From positions 1 through 28,694 of IMG/VR virus record IMGVR_UViG_3300010885_076384: DNA of 28,694 bases, one strand, 5' to 3'. The notes under the pieces are model-generated. The model searched no databases. It was not told the origin of the DNA and worked only from the letters and a program-made list of their open reading frames with translations. Made by a program: the position numbers and the translations under genes. Below, piece after piece: positions 16,781-24,831 of the stretch (positions within the stretch are counted from its first letter, which is position 1; each line of letters starts with the position of its first letter). The DNA is from a virus.

Positions 16781-19329
16781 TTAGAATGTTATGCTTCCGG
16801 TGCTCGTAAATTTATATGTATAAGGACCAGTCCCTGTGTAGCTGTTAGACCCAGTGGTCGATGCTGCTAATAAAGGAGTCACGATCAGCACCGCACCTGA
16901 ACCACCATTACCACCAGGGCCATAACTACTACCACCACCGCCGCCGCCGCCGCCGTAGCTAGCTGTGCCTGTGCCACCAGGATCAGCGCTGCCAGTGTTA
17001 TAACCGCCGGTACCTGCGTTAGTAGCACCTATACCACGGCCGTTAATATTTCCAGCACCGCCTCCACCTCCAGAATACCCACCAGTATATGCAGTACCAC
17101 CATCCCCCGATCCAGAACCGCCTGCTTGCCCAACACCGCTGTACCCACCACCACCACCAGCACCCACCCCGCCGCCGCCTGCACCGCCAGCATTGCCTTG
17201 CGAGCCAGCACCGCCAGCGTTACCACCACCACCACCACCACCTGAGCCACCCGCAGCACCTATTTGAGCAAGCCACGCAGAACCACCACCACCTCCCGTT
17301 GCAGTAGATCCATTAAATGCCGAGTCTTGTCCGTTTGCACCGAGAGCGTTGACAGCGCCTGCCGTTCCAGCCCCACCGTTGCCGACGGTAATGGCGAGCG
17401 CTACCCCTTTTGACACCGAGCCAGACCCTGTTACAAGACCACCACCACCACCGCCGGAGCCGTAGTTACTACCACCACCACCACCACCAGCAATTACTGT
17501 CCAACTGATGCTAACCGGTACTGATGAACTTGTTGGTGTAACTGTTTGAGTTACTGTTTGAGTAGGTGTCGGTGTTACTGTTTGAGTAGGTGTCGGTGTT
17601 ACTGTTCGAGTTACTGTTTGAGTAACTGTCTGTGTTAAAGTAGGTGTTAAAGTAGGTGTTGAAGTTACTGTCTGTGTTACTGTCTGTGTTAAAGTAGGTG
17701 TCGGTGTAGGCGTTGAAGTTACTGTCTGAGTTAAAGTAGGTGTCGGTGTAGGCGTTGAAGTTACTGTCTGAGTTAAAGTAGGTGTTGGTGTAGGTGTTGA
17801 AGTTACTGTCTGTGTTAAAGTAGGAGTTAAAGTAGGTGTTGATGTTACTGTTTGAGTTACTGTCTGTGTTAAAGTAGGAGTTAAAGTAGGTGTTGATGTT
17901 ACTGTTTGAGTTACTGTCTGTGTTAAAGTAGGTGTCGGTGTAGGCGTTGAAGTTACTGTCTGAGTTAAAGTAGGTGTTGGTGTAGGTGTTGATGTTACTG
18001 TTTGAGTTACTGTCTGTGTTAAAGTAGGTGTCGGGGTAGGTGTTGAAGTTACCGTTTGAGTTAAAGTAGGGGTAGGTGTGGAGGTTGCAACCGAAGTATT
18101 AGTTAAAGTTGGTGTTAAAGTAGGCGTCGAAGTTACTGTTTGAGTTAAAGTAGGGGTTGGTGTCACTGTTTTAGTGGGGGTTGGTGTCACTGTTTTAGTA
18201 GGGGTTGGTGTCACCGTTTGAGTTACTGTTTGAGTCACTGTCTGTGTTAAAGTTGGTGTGGGTGTTACTGTTTGAGTAACTGTCTGAGTTAAAGTGGGTG
18301 TTGGTGTAGATGTTACCGTTTGAGTTAAAGTAGGAGTTGATGTAGATGTAACCGTTTGAGTTAAAGTAGGAGTAGGTGTGGAGGTTGCAGCTGAAGTATT
18401 AGTTAAAGTTGGTGTTAAAGTGGGTGTTGGTGTAGGTGTTGATGTAACCGTCTGAGTTAATGTAGGAGTAGGTGTAGAGGTTGAAGCTGAAGTATTAGTT
18501 AATGTCGGGGTCGGTGTGGGTGTTAATGAACTACTAGGAGTTGGAGTGGGTGTAGAGGTCGGAGTTTGGGTTAAAGTGGGGGTTGGTGTTAAAGTAGGAG
18601 TTGGTGTGAGTGTTGCTGATGAAGTTAGAGTAGGCGTTAAAGCAGGCGCTTCTATTTTTGATAAATACGTAAGCACAACGTTATTATTATTAAGCGGAGT
18701 TATGCTACTTAACTTTGATTTAATCTTTTCATCTATAATTTGTTTATGATCCTCAGATAATTCTAGATTTTTAATATATATCTTTATATTATTATTTTTT
18801 CTACCAGGTATACCATATCTATTATGCGAAGCTGCTGTATCTGTATTATTCCTAGTGCCTTGTGGTATATCAAAATTTACAGCATTTATTTTTTGGTTAG
18901 CCAAAAAGTTAAACTTAATTTCATCTTCAGTTAAACTCTTACTATACACCTTAAAGTTATTAATTGTTAAATTAGAAGGGTAATCATATCCAACCAATTT
19001 AGGCGCTGGCTTATTATCAATATAAGGTACCCCAACGCCAAAATTATTATTCATAAAACTACTAGTCGTAAATTGCGTTATGCCAACCCCAGACAATACT
19101 TGGTTATTCAATAGTATGCCGTTATTATATAGCTGTAATAACCCCGCCACACTATCAAAAGCTAATGATATATTTTGAGTTGAGTATGGTAATAAATCTG
19201 CTTTAAATATAGCTACCATTTTATTCAACGTGTCGTTGCCAGAAAATAAATCTGCTCTTACTACAACATCACCTTGACTAAACTTATTAATTGTATTTAT
19301 TTCAGAAAAATTAACTAGATAATAATAAT
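16781..19329 (-). CDS. Fibre/adhesin C-terminal part: LamG-like, Thr-Pro array, glycine-rich tip
   Basis: This is the reading frame following a frame change inside the giant gene 21941-16781. The first plausible in-frame start (19396) gives 871 residues, but the first 25 look out of frame; the real protein sense begins near NFSEINTINKF (19315). Numbering from 19396, residues 30-160 form a LamG/concanavalin-like domain (VVVRADLFSGN..., ISLAFDSVAGLLQLYNNGILL, LTINNFKVYSKSLTEDEIKFN). Residues 165-250 are a linker region. About 250-625 is a long Thr-Pro/Thr-Val array. About 628-840 is a glycine-rich domain (TVIAGGGGGGSNYG...), and a short beta C-terminus closes it. Glycine-rich tips with poly-Gly runs occur in phage adhesins that bind receptors. 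The likely role is a host-recognition fibre, translated as one product with the upstream frame if the shift is real or corrected. Confidence 0.72.
16900..17515 (-). repeat. Glycine-rich coding segment
   Basis: This GC-rich stretch (runs of CCACCACCACC as read on the plus strand) encodes poly-Gly loops on the minus strand, strikingly different in base composition from the AT-rich surroundings. It corresponds to the glycine-rich adhesin tip and resembles the Gly-rich domain of many environmental phage fibres. Confidence 0.8.
17520..18640 (-). repeat. Thr-Pro/Thr-Val coding array, minus strand
   Basis: On the minus strand this encodes alternating T-x residues with a recurrent 14-codon block [14 protein letters not shown] and an insertable TQTV unit. 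Several adjacent copies are nearly identical at DNA level (about 17640-18020), indicating recent duplication, while the 5' end (18360-18640) is more diverged and carries the LTNTSAATS block also found in the plus-strand array at 4077-5138. Confidence 0.9.
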
Positions 19330-21941
19330 GAATTATAGTTTGTCGGTGATATAATTTCTTGGTAATATTGATCATACGCAGATAATGAAGTTGCACTAGT
19401 ACTTTCTATATCTTTCGTTGATAAGTTATATTTAGCAATTGCAATATTGCCTTGTGGATTTTTAAAGAAACTTAATAATTTAGGTTGATAATTTTCATTT
19501 ATTATATCAATTTTAAATCCAGATACTGCACTTACGTTTGTTGCATATGTTCCAAGTGTACGTTTAAACTGATCGTAAATACTTACAGTATTTTTTGTTT
19601 GTATATATAAATTGTTTTTATACTCCAATAAATCATATATCTTGTCTTTATTTGCGCTTAAAGTTAAAAATTCCTCACCAGTAATTAAGTTTTTATAATA
19701 AATTTTATCATTTATTTTTGAAACACCGTAATTACCTATCACCACTCCTTTAAACCCTGAAAGGTATGAAAGAGAGGTGCCGTTATTAACAACACTGCCG
19801 TATACAGTTGCGCCAGATGTTATAGTGTCACTGATAAAGGTATTATTAATATAATCAAACTTAACTAAATGGTTATTAGCATCGAGATATCTATAATACA
19901 CGTATGTATCACCTGAAAATGTCTTACTAATAACACCATTACTAAAAATGCCTGTTAAATTAGTAAATTCTACTTTCGAATACACTTGATTGTTTAAACT
20001 AAAATCTAAGAACCCGGGGCAGTCGTTTGTTATATTATAATAAAATACTTTTATAATATGATCAAATCCGTAATTTATAATATCTAAAATCTTATATGGA
20101 GCACCTATCGATGCACTTAAGTTTAATACAAACGATGCGTTGTAATTCTTATCATAGAATTTAAGTTCTGTGCTGTTATTAATGAAGAACCCAGGAGTGT
20201 AAATATTATTAGCACCACCTTTATATAAGGTTATACCTTCATCAAAATTATTACCTACAATCACATTACAATTTACAGAACTTAAGTTAGCAGTAAGCAA
20301 ATCTAAAGAGACTGTAAATGAATTATTATTGTTTATTGGCGATAATACAAACGACCCGTAATTATCTTTTAATGTAATACTATTAACATCTGTTGTATAA
20401 TATGAACCAGATAAGTATAAAGTAAATAAATTGGTATATGTTTCAAAAGTATTAATTACATTATTAATATATTTGTTACCAATACGAGTATACAAATAAG
20501 TTGAAGACGGTTCAAAAGTTAAGCTACTACGTAAATCGTAATATGTAAAATCGTTGGCTGGGTATACTTTATTAATGTAATCTTGCACCGAACTTGTAAA
20601 TGAAAAGACTTGATTTGTAGTGCCAGAAAATGCTACATTAGCTGAGGTTAATTTCGGGTTATAATACCTGTCGACCCAATATGATGTTAACTGAGCTGTA
20701 TCGGTATATAACCAGGTACACAGATATGATCCGTTAGCTTCATTATAATTTACAACGTTTGTATTAAAATTTAAATTTTTATATAATTTATCTGAAAATA
20801 CTGGCGTTTGACCCCCATATGAACCGTTATTAACTAAACTACTATCGTCAACGTTTAATACTTTATATGGATAAAGTGTATCAGGTAAAGTTAACCTAGT
20901 TGTTATATCTGGAATAAAAAGATACTCTTTAGTAAAATAATTATAATTTAACTGCAAATCTCCATTATATAATTCGCTATTTTGTTTAGATAAAATTGTT
21001 GTATAGTTTCTTTGATTTACATTCTTAGTAAAAGGTATTTTATCATTGATATAATAATCGTCTGAAATTACATTTTTAGCTTTATAGAAATCGACATATA
21101 CATCGGCACCTGATGCAAAATTTAAATCACTTTCATAATTATAAAATAATATATGGTTTTGCGGCACATCTTGAATACTTCTTGTTTCTTCAACTGCAAA
21201 ATTAGACACATCTGGTTTAGTATAATATATAAAATTATTTAAAAATAAAATATCTTGTTGTTTTGTATATGTTGTTGCAAAGATATCGCAGTCAAGTGAT
21301 GTTGTATTAAGAACATTAACAGCACTTAAAGTGTTACCAATTTGTCTAATAATATAAAAACTGTTTGCAACTCTATAAAACAGTTTAAGATACCCTTTAT
21401 TATCTAAACTATACTCAAATAAATCTGCGGCAGAAGTAGTTATTGTCGGCGTTATAACTGCAAAATAACAACTTAACGATGCGTTATCAACAGTTAAGCT
21501 TTTTGTAAAATTATTGTCAGTTGTGCTAATTCTACATCTCACCCCATCTATATCAATAAATGAAAAATAGGTATGTAAGTCATCGCTTAAAGAATACGAA
21601 AACGTTATTCTAGAAGAAAGAGCAGGGTTAGAACTAATAGTAGTGTATAAAGTATTAGCAGTTATTTCCGGGTAAGCACTTAAAGCTAAGTATGTAGGAA
21701 ACGATAATGATGTTTGCTGAACAACTGGTATGTATGCAAAATCATTAGCCTTTATAGTATCCGTTAAAAATATGTTTGAATAATTTTGGATACTTGTATC
21801 CTTACATGAGCTTAAAGCATTAACAAGGTTAAGAGATAATCCTTGCTGGGTAGCGAATACATTCTGATTGATAACTAAGTTCTTATCATGAAGATAAGTA
21901 AAATTAATCGGTTGTAAGGTATCTAGACCAGATAAAGACAT
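19311..21941 (-). CDS. Giant tail fibre/adhesin, N-terminal part
   Basis: The 876 residues are Asn/Thr/Ser/Tyr-rich and largely beta, with no recognised enzyme motif. The N-terminal 25 residues (LDTLQPINFTYLHDKNLVINQN) may attach it to the baseplate. Residues about 690-860 include propeller-like strands (KIYYKNLITGEEFLTL, YKNNLYIQTKNTVSIYDQ). The frame ends abruptly at a TAA (19311-19313) just after NYNSLLLSS, while the +1 frame continues with a LamG-like domain, so I interpret 21941-16781 as one gene of about 1,700 residues that is frame-disrupted around TTATTATTATCTA (19317-19329). It starts 9 nt after the 90-aa gene with a late-promoter-like motif 6 nt before the ATG. Confidence 0.7.
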   Translation of the reverse strand: MSLSGLDTLQPINFTYLHDKNLVINQNVFATQQGLSLNLVNALSSCKDTSIQNYSNIFLTDTIKANDFAYIPVVQQTSLSFPTYLALSAYPEITANTLYTTISSNPALSSRITFSYSLSDDLHTYFSFIDIDGVRCRISTTDNNFTKSLTVDNASLSCYFAVITPTITTSAADLFEYSLDNKGYLKLFYRVANSFYIIRQIGNTLSAVNVLNTTSLDCDIFATTYTKQQDILFLNNFIYYTKPDVSNFAVEETRSIQDVPQNHILFYNYESDLNFASGADVYVDFYKAKNVISDDYYINDKIPFTKNVNQRNYTTILSKQNSELYNGDLQLNYNYFTKEYLFIPDITTRLTLPDTLYPYKVLNVDDSSLVNNGSYGGQTPVFSDKLYKNLNFNTNVVNYNEANGSYLCTWLYTDTAQLTSYWVDRYYNPKLTSANVAFSGTTNQVFSFTSSVQDYINKVYPANDFTYYDLRSSLTFEPSSTYLYTRIGNKYINNVINTFETYTNLFTLYLSGSYYTTDVNSITLKDNYGSFVLSPINNNNSFTVSLDLLTANLSSVNCNVIVGNNFDEGITLYKGGANNIYTPGFFINNSTELKFYDKNYNASFVLNLSASIGAPYKILDIINYGFDHIIKVFYYNITNDCPGFLDFSLNNQVYSKVEFTNLTGIFSNGVISKTFSGDTYVYYRYLDANNHLVKFDYINNTFISDTITSGATVYGSVVNNGTSLSYLSGFKGVVIGNYGVSKINDKIYYKNLITGEEFLTLSANKDKIYDLLEYKNNLYIQTKNTVSIYDQFKRTLGTYATNVSAVSGFKIDIINENYQPKLLSFFKNPQGNIAIAKYNLSTKDIESTSATSLSAYDQYYQEIISPTNYNSLLLSS

Positions 21942-21947
21942 CTAAAA

Positions 21948-21955
21948 TATTTAAT
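21948..21955 (-). promoter_or_regulatory. Late-promoter-like motif ATTAAATA before the giant fibre gene
   Basis: ATTAAATA on the minus strand ends 6 nt before the ATG at 21941 and overlaps the last codons of the 90-aa gene. Confidence 0.5.
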
Positions 21956-22223
21956 GCCATTCACGGTAATCATCAAATAACATACTTTCTATGGGGTTAG
22001 TAATATTAGATAGATAGTCGTTATATTGTGGTAATACCTGTGATATGTTTATCTTACACGTTTCTTTAATAAAATTAGGCTCTATAGTTGAGAAGTATTC
22101 ATATATTACATCAGATTCATCAGGTTTTAAAAAAACCATTAACTTTCTTTTAACTTCGTCAGAGTTACTCGAATCACACTGCGACAGTATTGCTTTTACT
22201 TGCGGTAATAAGTGTTTGTCCAT
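21951..22223 (-). CDS. Small phage protein of unknown function, 90 aa
   Basis: I do not recognise this protein. It has 90 mostly helical residues with a high share of charged residues (HLLPQVKAILSQCDSSNSDEV; MLFDDYREWH at the end). Its start lies inside the 3' end of the split nuclease gene (50-nt overlap), which suggests translational coupling to it. The order nuclease, 90-aa protein, giant fibre is in one direction, but the fibre gene has its own candidate promoter. The composition is that of a soluble cytoplasmic protein. Confidence 0.62.
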   Translation of the reverse strand: MDKHLLPQVKAILSQCDSSNSDEVKRKLMVFLKPDESDVIYEYFSTIEPNFIKETCKINISQVLPQYNDYLSNITNPIESMLFDDYREWH

Positions 22224-22392
22224 AATGTTTCAATAAAATAGTAACTTCCCAGAAAAGATATGGTGTGGGGTATCTATAAAATTTATTACCATCATGATAT
22301 AATATACTTATTTGCCTAACTTTCTTACCTGACATTTTACTATATAGATATGCATATAAAGACAATTGTAAGCTATAATCATTGTATTGGCA
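22174..22392 (-). pseudogene. C-terminal part of the PD-(D/E)XK nuclease, after an in-frame TAA
   Basis: This is the direct in-frame continuation of the nuclease after a TAA at 22393-22395. The 72 residues begin CQYNDYSLQLSLYAYLYS and contain the QxxxY helix motif (Q175-Y179 counting the TAA as codon 166) that belongs to the RecB/Cas4 nuclease core. They end at TGA. The first in-frame ATG (22365) already lies within that helix, so independent translation would lose it. Conservation of the motif right after the stop argues that the interruption is recent, artefactual or read through. Confidence 0.75.
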
Positions 22393-22890
22393 TTATTGTA
22401 GGTGGTCTAAAGGCGACTTAAGATACTTATTATATTTATTGTTAAATAAGAACTTTTTATTCGTCTTAAAATCTAAAACATCAAACGAATCTTTATTTAC
22501 ATCCGCAATAATATCTGAGGTACCTGCTAGCTTATGATCATGATTATATAAAACCAGTTCACTATTTACTTTCTTATAATCCTTAAAATTAAACACACTT
22601 TCAAATTCATAGACTAACTCTTGATCTTGTTCCTCTATCTTGCCAGTTTTAATATAGTTTTCAAATATATTATGAATTTTTATACCTTTATCGCATGCGT
22701 CTTTTGATATTTTTTGCCAACCATCTATAACTTCTTGCTTTGTCTTACCTTCTCTTAATGCAACTCTATTAGCATGGAAATTAGTGTCAAAGACTTCTTT
22801 ATATCTTTTTAATAACTGCGAAACTGAAATATAAATATCATTTGTTTCCGGGTTTGTGTACGTATGTTTAGCTTCGTTAAAAATTACCAT
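22393..22890 (-). CDS. PD-(D/E)XK (RecB/Cas4-type) nuclease, part before an in-frame TAA
   Basis: The 165 residues show the RecB/Cas4-like nuclease arrangement: a GIKIH motif (Gly69, His73), Glu111 in the strand SELVLY, Asp126 in AGTSDIIADV and Asp140-x-Lys142 in VLDFKTNKK. These are the metal-binding and catalytic residues of the PD-(D/E)XK superfamily. The frame then meets TAA (22393-22395), and the missing QxxxY motif follows immediately in the same frame. The full protein would be about 238 residues, normal for stand-alone phage nucleases of this type that act in DNA recombination or processing. It starts 14 nt after the PKD gene. It is unusual to find it between tail genes. Confidence 0.82.
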   Translation of the reverse strand: MVIFNEAKHTYTNPETNDIYISVSQLLKRYKEVFDTNFHANRVALREGKTKQEVIDGWQKISKDACDKGIKIHNIFENYIKTGKIEEQDQELVYEFESVFNFKDYKKVNSELVLYNHDHKLAGTSDIIADVNKDSFDVLDFKTNKKFLFNNKYNKYLKSPLDHLQ

Positions 22891-22904
22891 TCAATCAGTA
22901 TATA

Positions 22905-23609
22905 TTATATTTTTGAATCTTCAACATAATAAAATACTGCATATCCGCTTGAACCTGCTAAATATGTTGAACTGTACCCTGATGTAGTTAATGAAATAGA
23001 AGTATTGGATGTTGAAGGTAAAGCGTACAAAGGATCATTCGTTGTAGTTATAGTGTCAACAACTGTTAACCCTAAATCAGTTTGAATAATAAATTTTGCA
23101 GAACTTTCTAAATGCGCATACTTGTTTGTTTCATATTCATTTTTATCAAAAAATGGCGACCTATTTCCTGAAACAGCTAACGATATTATTTTATTATCAC
23201 CAGATATAGTAGTCTGCGCAGAATTATACCGCGTTAAATAAATTGGCGAATTCGCTTGACCACTCCTTAATATTACATTTGCATTTGATGTCATAACCAA
23301 CGCATCATTTACCGCATTAAGAATTTTAACAGATGATAGGTATGTACTAACTGTACCATTACCCCCTGAATTAAAAACTGTTAACGTTACCGGATATATA
23401 CCTGGATAACTAAAACTGTGTTGTGCTGTTAAATCTATTGATGTAGTACCATCACCAAAATTCCATATTACTTTTTTATCTGATATACTATTATTGGTTG
23501 AAGAAAAATCAGCTATAAATCTAAACTTATCGAAAGGCAAGCAATAACCTGATGCCGGGGCTACTTCTTGAAACAGCCGGTTATATATCTTATAATTTAC
23601 ATTACTCAC
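22905..23609 (-). CDS. PKD-domain tail protein
   Basis: The 234-residue protein starts with GTG at 23609. Residues about 35-95 form a PKD domain: KVIWNFGDGTTS followed by HSFSYPGIYPVTLTVFN, the WxFGDG and YxxPGxYxVxLxV signatures. The remaining C-terminal part is Ser/Thr/Asn-rich and beta-like. PKD domains are Ig-like modules on surface and adhesion proteins and occur in phage tail proteins, so an extracellular binding or spacer role on the virion fits. It begins a minus-strand unit with a late-promoter-like motif 5 nt upstream, head to head with the plus-strand GMP-reductase unit. Confidence 0.78.
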   Translation of the reverse strand: MSNVNYKIYNRLFQEVAPASGYCLPFDKFRFIADFSSTNNSISDKKVIWNFGDGTTSIDLTAQHSFSYPGIYPVTLTVFNSGGNGTVSTYLSSVKILNAVNDALVMTSNANVILRSGQANSPIYLTRYNSAQTTISGDNKIISLAVSGNRSPFFDKNEYETNKYAHLESSAKFIIQTDLGLTVVDTITTTNDPLYALPSTSNTSISLTTSGYSSTYLAGSSGYAVFYYVEDSKI

Positions 23610-23614
23610 TAAAA

Positions 23615-23622
23615 TATTTATG
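23615..23622 (-). promoter_or_regulatory. Late-promoter-like motif CATAAATA before the PKD gene
   Basis: CATAAATA on the minus strand ends 5 nt before the GTG start at 23609. It lies in the 48-nt divergent gap and abuts the plus-strand candidate promoter. Confidence 0.55.
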
Positions 23623-23649
23623 TTGATTCTATAGGAAGTGAACTATAAT
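23623..23649 (+). promoter_or_regulatory. Possible host-type promoter for the GMP-reductase unit
   Basis: TTGATT (23623-23628) and TATAAT (23644-23649) are separated by 15 nt, shorter than the ideal 17. They lie just before the ATG at 23658. It is a weak call, because A/T-rich DNA yields such matches by chance and a Bacteroidota host would use a different consensus. Confidence 0.3.
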
Positions 23650-23657
23650 ATTCTATA

Positions 23658-23876
23658 ATGATCAAATGGATTGAAATTGTAGGTTTAATGAATTCTGAGT
23701 ATAGAGACGATCATTACTCAAAGGTAACAGTAGATACACTGTTACTTATGGTAGAGGAGAGAAACATTACGGATTTAATAGCGAATAAAGTAGAACATTA
23801 CTTACAAAACAATATACCACTAGATGCTCTAATTAAAGCATGCAGCGATTTTAACATTACAACAAACCATGAATAA
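23658..23876 (+). CDS. Small phage protein of unknown function, 72 aa
   Basis: I do not recognise this protein. It has 72 mainly helical, acidic residues (VDTLLLMVEERNITDLIANKVEHYLQ). It overlaps the GMP reductase gene by 8 nt, so the two are translationally coupled and form a short plus-strand unit with the glycosylase-like gene. No late-promoter-like motif precedes it, which hints at early or middle expression. Confidence 0.6.
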   Translation: MIKWIEIVGLMNSEYRDDHYSKVTVDTLLLMVEERNITDLIANKVEHYLQNNIPLDALIKACSDFNITTNHE

Positions 23877-24831
23877 TATATTATACTCATATAAAGACAT
23901 CGTACTTATGCCAGAGTACTCCAATCTCGTTTCCCGTAAGCTTGCTAATTGTAAGCCAACGTTTTTAGGTAAAGTCTTTAATAGTGTAGCAGTACCATCG
24001 AACATGAAATGCACTATAGATTTTGCAAAAGCTGTCGATTTGAGCGAGAAAGGATATTTTTATATCTTACATAGGTTTTATAATTATCTAGAAATTATTG
24101 ATTGGTTAGTTTATAACCAAGATTTGCCTACAATTTCAATTTCAATTGGTACGCAAAAGACTGATTACGAATTGATACAAAATATTGCTATTAACAATTT
24201 AAGAGTAGATTATATTACGATTGATGTTGCACATGGTCACCATTTATCAGTTAAGTTAATGATAGAGTTTATTAAAAAAACATACCCAACAGCGTTTGTT
24301 ATTGCTGGTAATATCGGAACATATAAAGCTGCGGTAGATATGAAATCTTGGGGAGCAGATGCTGCGAAGGTAGGGTTGTCAATGGGTAAGAGTTGCACGA
24401 CATATAATTGTACAGGAGTAGGTACCCCGATGTTTAGTGCAATTAGAGATATTTGTTATAATGATGAAAACCAAGTATATTACCCACCTTTACCAATCAT
24501 TGCAGATGGGCAGGTTAGAGAGGTTGGAGATGTTTGTAAAGCTTTAGTTGCCGGCGCAGATATGGTTATGATAGGTAGTGAGTTTGCAAAGTGTTGCGAT
24601 AGTCCAGCAGATATACTTATGAATCAAAAAGTATTTTACGGTAGTGCGTCTTCATATAATAAAAATTCAGAACATTATGTTGAAGGTCAAAAAGTATTAC
24701 TTGATCAACGCACGGAAAATTATTACGGATTTTTTAAACGAATTAATGAAGGTGTACAAAGCTGTATGTCTTATGCGGGGACAGACCGCTTAGAAGGGTT
24801 AAGGGAAATGCAATACAATATTCATTATTAA
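23869..24831 (+). CDS. guaC: GMP reductase (IMPDH/GMPR family)
   Basis: The 320-residue protein is a complete IMPDH/GMPR TIM barrel without CBS domains. Seen in order: YKDIVLMPEYSNLVSR at the N-terminus, ITIDVAHGHH (about 123-132), FVIAGNIGTYKAA (about 143-155), GADAAKVGLSMGKSCTTYN with the catalytic Cys176, then GVGTP, PIIADGQVREVGDVCKAL (about 208-225) and GADMVMIGSEFA. Lack of CBS domains, small size and the C-terminal EGLREMQYN segment fit GMP reductase better than IMP dehydrogenase; the usual CTTR is CTTY. The enzyme converts GMP to IMP with NADPH, allowing adenine nucleotide synthesis, which would suit an A/T-rich phage genome. IMP dehydrogenase activity cannot be fully excluded. Confidence 0.82.
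   Translation: MNNILYSYKDIVLMPEYSNLVSRKLANCKPTFLGKVFNSVAVPSNMKCTIDFAKAVDLSEKGYFYILHRFYNYLEIIDWLVYNQDLPTISISIGTQKTDYELIQNIAINNLRVDYITIDVAHGHHLSVKLMIEFIKKTYPTAFVIAGNIGTYKAAVDMKSWGADAAKVGLSMGKSCTTYNCTGVGTPMFSAIRDICYNDENQVYYPPLPIIADGQVREVGDVCKALVAGADMVMIGSEFAKCCDSPADILMNQKVFYGSASSYNKNSEHYVEGQKVLLDQRTENYYGFFKRINEGVQSCMSYAGTDRLEGLREMQYNIHY

Noticed and set aside
17029-17307. Open frames in the glycine-rich segment on both strands
   Set aside because: Low-complexity CCACCACC runs keep all frames open; products are poly-His/Pro or poly-Val shadows.
19330-19396. ATG at 19396 as the genuine start of the LamG/Gly-rich protein
   Set aside because: The first residues (QLHYLRMINITKKLYHRQ) are an out-of-frame reading of the coding end of the upstream frame and there is no leader signal.
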